A stretch of 54,965 nt of DNA from CAZHVS01 sp964536015 (GTDB taxonomy: Bacteria > Bacteroidota > Ignavibacteria > Ignavibacteriales > Ignavibacteriaceae), in NCBI GenBank assembly GCA_964536015.1, contig CAZHVS010000018.1:1-54965 (forward strand), in the 5' to 3' direction. Every line of letters starts with the position of its first letter. Position 1 is the stretch's first letter. The notes under the pieces are model-generated. The model was not told the origin of the DNA, ran no database searches, and saw only the letters and a program-made list of their open reading frames with translations. The position numbers and the translations under genes are program-made. Positions 17,173-26,392 of this stretch are shown piece by piece.

Positions 17173-17691
17173 ATGAAGTCAAAACTTTTTTTTATAGCAG
17201 CTTTATTATTTTTTGTAAGCATCAATTCATATTCGCAGGCTAAAATTGGTTATGTTGATTCAGATGCAATTATGGATCAATTGCCGGATGCACAGGATGC
17301 ACGTCAGCAAATAGATGCGCTTGTAAACGAATGGCAGTCTGAAATTAAAAAATTAGAAGGCGAATGGAAAACCAAATACGATGATTATGAAAAACGTAAA
17401 TTAATAATGTCTGATATTGTTCGTGCTGAAACAGAATCTGAATTAATTAAATTAGAACAAAAAATTGTTGAATACAGAGAAAAAAAGTTCGGCACTAACG
17501 GAGAACTTTTTCAGAAACAGGATGAATTGATGAAACCTATTCAGAACAAGGTTTTTACAATTATTAAAAAAGTAGCTGAAGAAGAAGAACTTGACTTTGT
17601 ATTTGATAAAAGCGGACAAATAGCAATTCTTTATGCGAAAGAAAAATTTGATATAACAAACAAAGTTTTACAGCTTTTAAAGAAGCAATAA
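17173..17691 (+). CDS. OmpH/Skp family periplasmic chaperone (copy 2)
   Basis: This 172-residue paralogue of the preceding gene has a signal peptide (MKSKLFFIAALLFFVSINSYSQ), the AKIGYVDSDAIMDQLPDA head, a charged coiled coil (about 45-125) and the same C-terminal block (FVFDKSGQIAILYAKEKFD). Two tandem ompH genes after bamA are common in the Bacteroidota group. The likely role is periplasmic transport of barrel proteins to BamA. lpxD starts three bases after its stop. Confidence 0.92.
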   Translation: MKSKLFFIAALLFFVSINSYSQAKIGYVDSDAIMDQLPDAQDARQQIDALVNEWQSEIKKLEGEWKTKYDDYEKRKLIMSDIVRAETESELIKLEQKIVEYREKKFGTNGELFQKQDELMKPIQNKVFTIIKKVAEEEELDFVFDKSGQIAILYAKEKFDITNKVLQLLKKQ

Positions 17692-17694
17692 AGA

Positions 17695-18741
17695 ATGAAT
17701 ATTCCTATAAAAGAAATTGCCCTTCTGACCAATGCCAAAATAATTGGTGATGAAGGGCTTTCTATTACTGATGTTGCAAGAATTCAGGAGGCCAGAAAGG
17801 GAGAACTCACATTCTTGTATCTTGGGCAGTATGAAAAATATTTTCCATCAACAAAAGCTTCAGCAATATTTGTGGAAAAGAAATTTCAACAATCAAGAAA
17901 TGATATTACTTATCTGGTTGTTGATGAACCAAACAAAGCTTTTTTTAAAGTACTAATAAAATATTTTTCATCATTTCCATTTATTGAAGGAATAGACTCT
18001 TCAGCTTTTATTCATCCATCTGCACATATTGGTGAATACTCTGCAATTGGAAAAAATGTTGTAATCTCAGCTAATTGTAAAATTGGTAAGAACGTAAAAA
18101 TATTTCATAACACAGTTTTACTTAATGATGTTTCTATTGATGATGATTCCATAGTATTTCAAAATGTTAGTATTAGAGAAAAATGTAAAATTGGGAAAAG
18201 AGTTATAATTCATCCCGGAACAGTAATTGGTTCAGATGGTTTTGGCTTTTTTCAAAATGAAAAAGGTGAATACATTAAAATTCCTCAGGTTGGAAATGTT
18301 GTTATTGAGGATGATGTTGAGCTGGGTGCTAATGTTACGGTTGATAGAGCTGCAATTGGTTCTACTATAATAAAAAAGGGAACTAAACTCGATAATCTTG
18401 TCCAGGTTGCGCACAACGTTACGATTGGTGAAAACACTGTTATCTCTGCTCAGACAGGAATTTCGGGTAGTACTAAGATTGGGAACAATTGTATGATTGC
18501 CGGTCAGGTTGGTTTTATCAATCATATAGAAATTGCTGATAAAACAATAATTATTGCACAATCAGGTGTATCAAAATCAGTTACTCAACCTGGTACTTAT
18601 ATGGGCTCACCATTAAAACCCGCCAGAGAAGCGATGAAGTTAGAAGCTCATTATCGTAACCTTGAAGAATATGCAAAAAGAATAAAACAACTTGAAGAGA
18701 AAATTGAATCTCTTCAAAAGCGGTTGACAAATAATAGTTAA
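17695..18741 (+). CDS. lpxD: LpxD, UDP-3-O-acylglucosamine N-acyltransferase
   Basis: This 348-residue enzyme adds the N-linked hydroxyacyl chain in lipid A synthesis, so the organism makes LPS or lipid A. It has the N-terminal uridine-binding domain (about 1-100), a left-handed hexapeptide beta-helix (about 100-310) with SDGFGFFQNEKGEYIKIPQ, the catalytic His in VAHNVTIG and a second His in GFINHIEI, and a C-terminal coiled coil (LEEYAKRIKQLEEKIESLQKR is the region at about 320-342). It is translationally packed behind ompH copy 2. Confidence 0.96.
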   Translation: MNIPIKEIALLTNAKIIGDEGLSITDVARIQEARKGELTFLYLGQYEKYFPSTKASAIFVEKKFQQSRNDITYLVVDEPNKAFFKVLIKYFSSFPFIEGIDSSAFIHPSAHIGEYSAIGKNVVISANCKIGKNVKIFHNTVLLNDVSIDDDSIVFQNVSIREKCKIGKRVIIHPGTVIGSDGFGFFQNEKGEYIKIPQVGNVVIEDDVELGANVTVDRAAIGSTIIKKGTKLDNLVQVAHNVTIGENTVISAQTGISGSTKIGNNCMIAGQVGFINHIEIADKTIIIAQSGVSKSVTQPGTYMGSPLKPAREAMKLEAHYRNLEEYAKRIKQLEEKIESLQKRLTNNS

Positions 18742-18904
18742 TATGATCCATCTTTTAAATTGTTTCATAATTATAGTTTGAAAATAAATATCCTACCTTT
18801 ATATTAACCATTAAAATTTGAAAAGTAATTAGTTTTAACTAAAAAAGATATGACTGGTTATGTTTTCAGGCGATTCAGAAACAAAAAAAATTTCGGAGGC
18901 TTAA

Positions 18905-21703
18905 ATGAGGTTGATTTTACAATCAATTAAAGTCTTTTTTATTGTTGTAATATTTAATTCAATCCTGCTTTCACAAACAGGTAAAATTTCAGGAAAGATT
19001 ACAGACAAGACTACAGGAGAAACTCTTCCATTTGTTACAGTTGTTGTAGAAGGAACTACTCAGGGTGCTGCTTCTGATGTTGATGGAATTTACAATATTC
19101 TCAACGTTCGTCCCGGTGTTTACACACTTAAAGCATCTGCTATAGGTTACAACACAATGACAGTTCAAAATGTTAAAGTATCAGTTGATTTAACTACAAA
19201 AATAGATTTTGAGTTAATGGAAACTACTCTCCAGATACAGGAAGTTGTAGTTACAGCAATCAAACCACTGATTCAAAAAGATATGACAGCTTCAACTTCT
19301 ATTGTTAACGATGAATTAATCTCTTCTTTGCCAGTTACTGAAGTTAATGATATCCTTCAATTGCAAGCAGGAATAACAAAAGGCTCCGGAGGCGATCTTC
19401 ATATTAGAGGAGGTAGAAGCGGACAAATCTCTTATCGTATTGACGGTGTTCCAATGACTGACTCGTACAATGGTAGCAATGTTATTGATATCAGTACTAA
19501 TTCAATTCAGGAATTACAGGTAATCAGCGGTGCTTTCAATGCAGAATATGGACAAGCAATGTCAGGTGTTGTTAATATAGTTACAAAAGATGGTGATAAT
19601 AAATTTACAGGAACACTTCAAAGTTATATTGGTCAGTATGCCTCCAACCGTGATAATGTATTTTGGAACATTACTAAAATCAATCCTACTTTTATCAGAA
19701 ACTTTGAGGGAAGCTTTAGTGGGCCTGTTATACCAGAACAACTTTTCTTCTTTTTAAATGGAAGATATTTTTATAACAGCGGATATTTATTTGGAGTTAA
19801 ATCTTATTTAACTACTGATGTTTCAAGAGAAAATAGTCAGACAGGTGGATTTGATATAACAAAGAACGGAGATAGCAGTTTTGTTTCAATGAATCCAAAT
19901 GAAAGAATTTATGGTCAAGGAAAATTAACTTTCTGTGCACTTGGAAATTTGAGATTTTCTATTAATCATATAATTGACAAACAGAATTATCAAGATTATA
20001 ATCACTATAATAAACTTACTCCTGATAACAATCTTAAACGCTTCCGATTGGGTTATGCAACCACATTTAATGTTAATCACGCTATCTCTTCATCAAGTTT
20101 TTATACTTTTAATTTATCATATTTTTATACTCAGTATAAACACTATTTGTTTGAAGATATTTATACAGACGAATCAACTCACAAAACTCAATACGTTGAT
20201 AACAGGTTATTGCAAAATCCGCCTTATAATTTTGCAGTTGGTGGAACAGATTACAGCAGGTTCTACAGGAATACAGGAACATATTCAGCAAAATTAGATT
20301 TCTCTTCACAAGTCAATAATGAAATTGCACTTCAGGTTGGTGGAGAATATAAAATGCTTCGTGTTTATTCTCATTCAATAAATCTTATTCCATTAATTGA
20401 CGCTACCGGAAGAGAAGTTCAGCCTTTTAGTGTTATGGTACCTCCAATAACTACTACCGAGAATAATGAATATCTTCATAAACCAAAAGAATATTCTGGA
20501 TATGTTCAATCAAAATTCGAAGCATTCAATCTGATATTTAATATTGGTGTTCGTTTCGATGCATTCGATCCTGATGGTGTTATTCTTTCAGACCCGTCTG
20601 ATCCAAATATTAATAATCCACTCAAACCAGCAAACCAATTTTTTGATAATAATGGAAATGGCGTTCAGGATATTGGTGAAAGGACTAAAACTGTTGAAGA
20701 TAGAATGTCATACTGGTATAAAAAAGCTTCAATAAAATATCAGTTTAGTCCAAGAATTGGTTTGGCTTTCCCAATCAGTGACAAAGGTGTTATTCACTTT
20801 TCATATGGTCATTTTTTCCAGTTGCCAAGTTATGAGTTGTTATACAACAACCCTGAATTTGAACTAGGTTCGGGTTCAGGTAACCAGGGTTTGTTTGGTA
20901 ATGCTGATTTAAGACCACAAAAAACAGTAAAAGGTGAAATTGGTTTGCAGCAGCAAATTGGAAATGATATGGCGGTCGATGCCACAGTGTTCTTTGAAGA
21001 TTTCAGAGATTTAACAGGTACTCAAACAGAAGATATTCTGGTTTTTGGAGGAGCTCAAAGTTATAGTAAATATACTAATTCAGATTTTGGTTTTTCCAAA
21101 GGTTTCATTATCAAATTTGAAAAACGATTTGGTGGTGGATTAGCTGCAAACCTTGATTACACTTATTCAGAAACCAAAGGAAATGCATCCAACCCTTCCG
21201 ATGCTAGAAATGCTGTACTTGGTGGAGCATTACCAGAAACATTTATTGCTCCTTTGGATTGGAATCAAACTCATACTCTTAATATTTCAGTAGCTTATTC
21301 TGTTCCTAAAGATTATGGTTTCTCAATTATTGGTAACTTCTATTCAGGACAACCTTATACTCCTTCAGTAAATAAAAACACAAGGGTAACTCAGAATGGC
21401 TTTCCAAGAAATAGTGCTGATAAACCAACGATCTTTAATATAGATTTAAGAACATATAAGGATTTTGAAATTGGCTCAACTGTATTAACTGTTTTCTTAA
21501 AAGTATATAACCTTTTAGATTTAGAAAATCCTCGTAATGTTAATAGCGATACAGGAGATCCTTATTTTAGTTTTGGTTTACTTGAAGCAAAAAAGATTAA
21601 TCCAAAACTTTATAATTTAAAGAACTTGGAACAATTATATACAGACCCGGGTCGATTCTCTGAACCAAGGAGAGTTGAACTTGGTGTTTCTTATAATTTC
21701 TAA
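18905..21703 (+). CDS. TonB-dependent receptor with carboxypeptidase-regulatory-like domain
   Basis: This 932-residue outer-membrane receptor has a signal peptide (about 1-22), a CarboxypepD-reg-like domain (about 26-112; GKITDKTTGETLPFVTVVVE), a plug (about 125-235; LHIRGGRSGQISYRIDGVPM and GQAMSGVVNIVTKDG) and a 22-strand barrel ending in VELGVSYNF. Substrate cannot be read from the sequence. It has a very strong ribosome site (CGGAGG). It heads a cluster with a large secreted protein and a PorV-like protein, a grouping seen in T9SS bacteria, where such receptors may be transporters or export components. No SusD partner is present. Confidence 0.93.
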   Translation: MRLILQSIKVFFIVVIFNSILLSQTGKISGKITDKTTGETLPFVTVVVEGTTQGAASDVDGIYNILNVRPGVYTLKASAIGYNTMTVQNVKVSVDLTTKIDFELMETTLQIQEVVVTAIKPLIQKDMTASTSIVNDELISSLPVTEVNDILQLQAGITKGSGGDLHIRGGRSGQISYRIDGVPMTDSYNGSNVIDISTNSIQELQVISGAFNAEYGQAMSGVVNIVTKDGDNKFTGTLQSYIGQYASNRDNVFWNITKINPTFIRNFEGSFSGPVIPEQLFFFLNGRYFYNSGYLFGVKSYLTTDVSRENSQTGGFDITKNGDSSFVSMNPNERIYGQGKLTFCALGNLRFSINHIIDKQNYQDYNHYNKLTPDNNLKRFRLGYATTFNVNHAISSSSFYTFNLSYFYTQYKHYLFEDIYTDESTHKTQYVDNRLLQNPPYNFAVGGTDYSRFYRNTGTYSAKLDFSSQVNNEIALQVGGEYKMLRVYSHSINLIPLIDATGREVQPFSVMVPPITTTENNEYLHKPKEYSGYVQSKFEAFNLIFNIGVRFDAFDPDGVILSDPSDPNINNPLKPANQFFDNNGNGVQDIGERTKTVEDRMSYWYKKASIKYQFSPRIGLAFPISDKGVIHFSYGHFFQLPSYELLYNNPEFELGSGSGNQGLFGNADLRPQKTVKGEIGLQQQIGNDMAVDATVFFEDFRDLTGTQTEDILVFGGAQSYSKYTNSDFGFSKGFIIKFEKRFGGGLAANLDYTYSETKGNASNPSDARNAVLGGALPETFIAPLDWNQTHTLNISVAYSVPKDYGFSIIGNFYSGQPYTPSVNKNTRVTQNGFPRNSADKPTIFNIDLRTYKDFEIGSTVLTVFLKVYNLLDLENPRNVNSDTGDPYFSFGLLEAKKINPKLYNLKNLEQLYTDPGRFSEPRRVELGVSYNF

Positions 21704-21720
21704 TTGATAAAGGTGTTTGT

Positions 21721-24700
21721 ATGAAAAAGAGTTTTTTAATTTTTCTTTTTTTGAATTTTGCACTCTTCAACTTTTCTTTATTGGCTCAAAGAGGTGATCC
21801 AACTTTACTAAAAAAAGGATTTCATAAAGGAAATCGTGTTGGTTTATCTTTTCAGAATGACGGTGCATTAGCTGGATTTAATACTGGAATTGATATCCGA
21901 GGTGAATGGCCTCTTGGTTCTGGGTTTAATTATATTGGTGATTTAACGCCTATGGTTGGTGTTGAAATCAATGATCGTCTTGGAAGAATTCTTCATTCTG
22001 TTACAATATCAAGAGGTCCAAGAACCGGCCAATCTGATGAAAAGAATCCTATTACAGGAACCTTCAGAGGATGGAATCCAATAGCCGGTTATGTTAATCC
22101 AAATGGTGAATCTCCTGCGATGAGTCATTTGCCCGATACCTGGCCTATCGAAGGTTGGGTTGATCATCCTGATTGGAAAGACAAAGAAGGTGTAACACAA
22201 TGGAATGGTTATTTTGGCAGAGGAATACAAAACGCTACACAGGAAAGTTATTTTGTTGCTGATGATAACACTGATGATGAGTTTAATACAGCTTTCGATC
22301 CCGATCCCAAAGATCCAACAAGAAAAGGAATGGGATTGAAAATGAAAGTCAGAGGATTCCAGTGGTCAAGTTTTCTTGCTCAGGATGCTATTTTCTGGTT
22401 ATATGATATTACTAACGAAGGTGGAACCGTTTACAAGAAAACCAACTTCGGAACAGTTGTTGGTGGTGTTGTTGGTGGTGATGGAGATAGCGGAGATGAT
22501 CTTGCTTCCTTTGATGTTGGAAATTCTATTACTTATACATGGGATAATGATGGTTTAGGAAATAAAGGACAAAAGACAGGTTGGTGTGCATATGCATTCT
22601 TAGAGTCTCCGGGTAATCCTTTCGATGGAATAGATAATGATAATGATTCACCTGATCCAAATTCACCACGATTTACTGCTGCTGATTTTGATTCAACCAG
22701 TAGATTATTAAATGTTGGTGACAAAGTAGTTTTAATTGATTCTTTAACTTATGAAAGAACAGTTGTTACAATTCAACCAGGAACAAATGTTTTATATTCA
22801 ATAGGAGTTAAATATGAAATAATTCCAGGTGTAACAAGACTTCGCGGAGAAGGATTTATTGCTTCTATTTTGAACGGGACAATAGCAATTCCTGATACTT
22901 CTGCTTATAATGGCTTGGATGATGATCTTGATGGTTTGATTGATGAGAACATGGTAATTCATCTGGTAGCTTATTATAAATGGCCCTTACCATCCGGTGC
23001 GATTGGTGTTAGATATAAAAACTATTTTACTGGTGCAGGAGTTAATGATCCATTAATTGACGAAAGAAGAGATAATGATGCAGGTAGTGTAGTATCAAGC
23101 TGGATTCAAACTCCACAGGGACAGATTGTCTTAAAATCTCATTATTCTGGTGATGAAGATGGTGATTGGGATCCAACAACTGATGATGTTGGAAGCGATG
23201 GTGTCGGTCCTTCTGATGATGGATATCTTGGAGCTGATGCAGATGGTACAGAAGGAAATGGAACCCCGAATCAGGGAGAACCAAATTTTGGTAAAGTTGA
23301 TATCGATGAATCCGATTTGATTGGTTTAACTGCATTCAACTTTTTCAATGTTGGTGCTTCTCCTAATATGAGTGATGATGAACTGCTCTGGACAAGAATG
23401 ACTCCAGGAAGATTTGATGTTATTTCTCCACAACCGCAAGACGGCGATTTCTTATATGCATCAGGATTTTTCCCATTGTTACCAACAAAAACCGAAAGAT
23501 TTTCAATCGCTATTCTTTTTGGTGAAGATAGGCAGGATATTTTCAGAAGTAAAAATACAGTTCAACAAATATATAATGCAGGATATAAATTCCCTCAACC
23601 TCCTAAAAAACCAAAAATTACAATTACTCAGGAAAATGGTAAAGTAATAATTTACTGGGATGGAAAACCAACTGAAAATTCAAAAGATTTTATTACCAAA
23701 CAAAAAGATTTTCAGGGATATAAAATTTATCGAGCAACTGAAGAAGCTTTTCGCGATGCATTTACAATGACAGATGGATATGGAATATTAAAATTCTATA
23801 AACCTATTGCTCAATATGATTTGGTTGATACAATTCAAGGTTTCTTCTATCCTTCACCAGCTCTATTTGAATCTTTGGGCGGCATTACTTATTATCTTGG
23901 CAGTAATAGCGGAATTGTCAACAGATTCGTTGATTCTAATGTTGTTAAAGGTGTTAAATATTTCTATGCTGTTTGTGCATATGATGCGGGGGATGAATCC
24001 AAAGATGTCTTCCCTGAAGAAAATTCTAAAACCATAATCAGAACTTCTTCCGGTGTTTTAATACCTGATGAAAATACTGGATTCATTACTCCTGGTGATT
24101 GGCCTATTGGTTACAATAGAGCTTCAGGTTCACAAATTCAAAAGTTACAAAATTTCCGTGGTACAGGTACAGCAACTCTGGAAATAGTAGATGATAAACT
24201 TGTTCGAGATGGAAATATTTACCAGATTATTTTTGAAGATAGTTCAGACCAGGGCTTTACGAAAAACTGGTCTCTAATTGATATGATTACTCCTGATACG
24301 ATTTACATTCCATCCACAGGATTAAGACAAATCGTAAAACCAGGGCAGCTAGTAAATGTTCCAAAGGGTGTCCAGATTGTAATAAATGGAAAAACATATA
24401 CAACTGATACAACTTTCTTTATCGGGAGGTATGATACTCTTATTAATAGAGAAACAGTGCTTAAAGGAGAAACTCCTATTGTTCATGGTTTTAGAATTAA
24501 TTTTAATAATTATACTGATGTTGTTCCTGATACTTTAACAACCGGTTGGCAAGGTATTACTTTTGCTAGTCCACCAAAACTGACCTTCAGAAGGTTCATT
24601 GTAAGTGAAGATACAACATTAAGCGGCATTAATATGCCCGATGATTATGTAATAGAGTTCAGCAATAATGTTGTAAGTACTTCGGTGCAGGATACTTTAG

Positions 24701-25332
24701 CTTTTGGTGAAATTGTTCCACCGAAAGATGCAACCTTCAAAGTGATTAATGTTTCGCAAAATAAAATAATTGATTTTGTTTATTTTACGATAACAGGTGC
24801 AGCTAGTAAAGACTACAATATTTATTTCAAAGAATGGGTTAATGGTAAATACAAGCGAACATGGGGTGTCGGTCTTAAGTTTATGATCACATCTCCTGAT
24901 TTGCCAACGACTGGTAAACTCGTACTCAATACATTCAAACCTTTCAGTCATACTGATGTATTTCAATTTTCCACGCAGGGAGCAAAAATAAATACAGATG
25001 CAGCTAAAAACGAGATGGATAGAATAAAAGTTGTCCCGAATCCTTATGTTGTAACACACGAAGGAGAACCACGTTTATCCAGTACTCAATCAAGTGGGAG
25101 AGGAGAAAGACAGATAAGATTTACACATGTTCCTCCGGGTTCGAAGATTTCCATTTTCACAGTTCGCGGAGATTTAATTAAAACACTTTCACATGATAAT
25201 ATTTATGTTGGAGATGTTTATTGGAATTTACGCACTGAAGAAAATCTTGATGCAGCATATGGAGTATATGTTTTTGTAGTTGAAGCTCCGGGCATCGGAA
25301 CAAAAACCGGCAAATTCGCTTTAATTAAATAA
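21721..25332 (+). CDS. large secreted protein with Asp-rich loops and T9SS-like C-terminus
   Basis: This 1203-residue protein has a signal peptide (about 1-22, ending LLAQ). It has several Asp-rich, calcium-type loops (IDNDNDSPDPNSP, YNGLDDDLDGLIDENM, GDEDGDWDPTTDDVGSD) and a fibronectin-III-like segment (about 640-760; KVIIYWDGKPTEN and YKIYRATEEAF). The C-terminal 95 residues begin VVPNPYVV and end YGVYVFVVEAPGIGTKTGKFALIK, resembling a T9SS type A sorting domain in a variant form. It is therefore probably surface-exposed. It starts 17 bases after the TonB receptor and abuts the PorV-like gene, so the three are likely one operon. Function unknown. Confidence 0.85.
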   Translation: MKKSFLIFLFLNFALFNFSLLAQRGDPTLLKKGFHKGNRVGLSFQNDGALAGFNTGIDIRGEWPLGSGFNYIGDLTPMVGVEINDRLGRILHSVTISRGPRTGQSDEKNPITGTFRGWNPIAGYVNPNGESPAMSHLPDTWPIEGWVDHPDWKDKEGVTQWNGYFGRGIQNATQESYFVADDNTDDEFNTAFDPDPKDPTRKGMGLKMKVRGFQWSSFLAQDAIFWLYDITNEGGTVYKKTNFGTVVGGVVGGDGDSGDDLASFDVGNSITYTWDNDGLGNKGQKTGWCAYAFLESPGNPFDGIDNDNDSPDPNSPRFTAADFDSTSRLLNVGDKVVLIDSLTYERTVVTIQPGTNVLYSIGVKYEIIPGVTRLRGEGFIASILNGTIAIPDTSAYNGLDDDLDGLIDENMVIHLVAYYKWPLPSGAIGVRYKNYFTGAGVNDPLIDERRDNDAGSVVSSWIQTPQGQIVLKSHYSGDEDGDWDPTTDDVGSDGVGPSDDGYLGADADGTEGNGTPNQGEPNFGKVDIDESDLIGLTAFNFFNVGASPNMSDDELLWTRMTPGRFDVISPQPQDGDFLYASGFFPLLPTKTERFSIAILFGEDRQDIFRSKNTVQQIYNAGYKFPQPPKKPKITITQENGKVIIYWDGKPTENSKDFITKQKDFQGYKIYRATEEAFRDAFTMTDGYGILKFYKPIAQYDLVDTIQGFFYPSPALFESLGGITYYLGSNSGIVNRFVDSNVVKGVKYFYAVCAYDAGDESKDVFPEENSKTIIRTSSGVLIPDENTGFITPGDWPIGYNRASGSQIQKLQNFRGTGTATLEIVDDKLVRDGNIYQIIFEDSSDQGFTKNWSLIDMITPDTIYIPSTGLRQIVKPGQLVNVPKGVQIVINGKTYTTDTTFFIGRYDTLINRETVLKGETPIVHGFRINFNNYTDVVPDTLTTGWQGITFASPPKLTFRRFIVSEDTTLSGINMPDDYVIEFSNNVVSTSVQDTLAFGEIVPPKDATFKVINVSQNKIIDFVYFTITGAASKDYNIYFKEWVNGKYKRTWGVGLKFMITSPDLPTTGKLVLNTFKPFSHTDVFQFSTQGAKINTDAAKNEMDRIKVVPNPYVVTHEGEPRLSSTQSSGRGERQIRFTHVPPGSKISIFTVRGDLIKTLSHDNIYVGDVYWNLRTEENLDAAYGVYVFVVEAPGIGTKTGKFALIK

Positions 25333-25346
25333 TGGAGAAAGTGAAG

Positions 25347-26354
25347 ATGAAAAAGATTATTTTTATTTGTATTGTCCTGTTTATTCAGGTTTCACTTTTA
25401 AGCCAAACCAAAGTTGGTTCAACTGCTGCACCTTTTCTTAACATTGGAATTGGTCCAAGAGCAATTTCTATGGGAGGTGCATTTATTGCTACCGCTAATG
25501 ATCTCTCCTCAATTTACTGGAATCCGGCAGGTTTATCCAGATTAGAAAATAATACTGCAATGTTTACTCATAGTCAGTGGTTTGCAGATATAAACTATAA
25601 TTGGGCTGGTGCTGCATTAAATCTGGAAGGTATGGGTTCAATAGGTTTAAGTTTAACATATCTGAATTATGGAGATATGGAAGTTACAACTTTAAGAGAA
25701 CCTGACGGTACGGGCGAAATGTTTTCTGCAAAAGATATTGCGCTTGCTCTTACTTATGCATATAATCTAACAGATAGATTCTCAATTGGCGCTAATGTAA
25801 AATATGTTAATCAGAAAATTTGGAATTCATCAGCTTCTGCTATTGCTTTTGATATTGGAACATTGTTTCTTTCTGACATTTATGGATTAAGAATAGGTGC
25901 AACAATATCGAACTTTGGTACAGATATGAAACTAGATGGAAAAGACCTCCTAGTACTTTATGATATAGATCAAACAAAATATGGAAATAATGACCAGATA
26001 TTAGCCAAACTTAATACAGATGCATATCCATTGCCTCTTATATTTAAAGTTGGAGTTGCTATGGATGTAATTGATACTGATGTCCATAAGTTAACTCTGG
26101 GAGTTGATGCTCTTCATCCCAATGATAACGCAGAAAGTATTAATGTTGGACTTGAATATTCTTTCAATAAAAATTTCTATATTAGAGGCGGGTATAAAAA
26201 TCTTCTTTTGAAAAATTCAGAAGAAGGATTAACTTTGGGTGCAGGAGTGAATTATGATTTTGCTCCTGGTCTAGGAATCTTTTTTGATTATGCTTACCAG
26301 GATTTTGGTTTGCTTGAAAAAACGCAGCATTTTGCGATAGGAATTAAATTTTGA
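25347..26354 (+). CDS. PorV/PorQ-like outer membrane protein
   Basis: This protein of about 335 residues has a signal peptide (MKKIIFICIVLFIQVSLLSQ) and the family head FLNIGIGPRAISMGGAFIATANDLSSIYWNPAGLSRL, typical of the PorV/UPF0164 beta-barrel family. PorV shuttles T9SS cargo from the translocon to the attachment complex. An ATG at 25332 overlaps the upstream stop (TAATG), but 25347 with GGAG eight bases upstream gives a cleaner signal peptide. The end AIGIKF is barrel-like. Whether it is the true PorV or a paralogue devoted to its neighbours is unknown. Confidence 0.88.
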   Translation: MKKIIFICIVLFIQVSLLSQTKVGSTAAPFLNIGIGPRAISMGGAFIATANDLSSIYWNPAGLSRLENNTAMFTHSQWFADINYNWAGAALNLEGMGSIGLSLTYLNYGDMEVTTLREPDGTGEMFSAKDIALALTYAYNLTDRFSIGANVKYVNQKIWNSSASAIAFDIGTLFLSDIYGLRIGATISNFGTDMKLDGKDLLVLYDIDQTKYGNNDQILAKLNTDAYPLPLIFKVGVAMDVIDTDVHKLTLGVDALHPNDNAESINVGLEYSFNKNFYIRGGYKNLLLKNSEEGLTLGAGVNYDFAPGLGIFFDYAYQDFGLLEKTQHFAIGIKF

Positions 26355-26392
26355 TCTTAATTAAATTCTATAAAAAATAGAAAGGATACATT

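Noticed and set aside
23042..23335. Minus-strand frame rich in His, Gln and Leu inside the 1203-residue gene
   Set aside because: It is the antisense reading of the Asp-rich repeats in the plus-strand gene and has no ribosome site.
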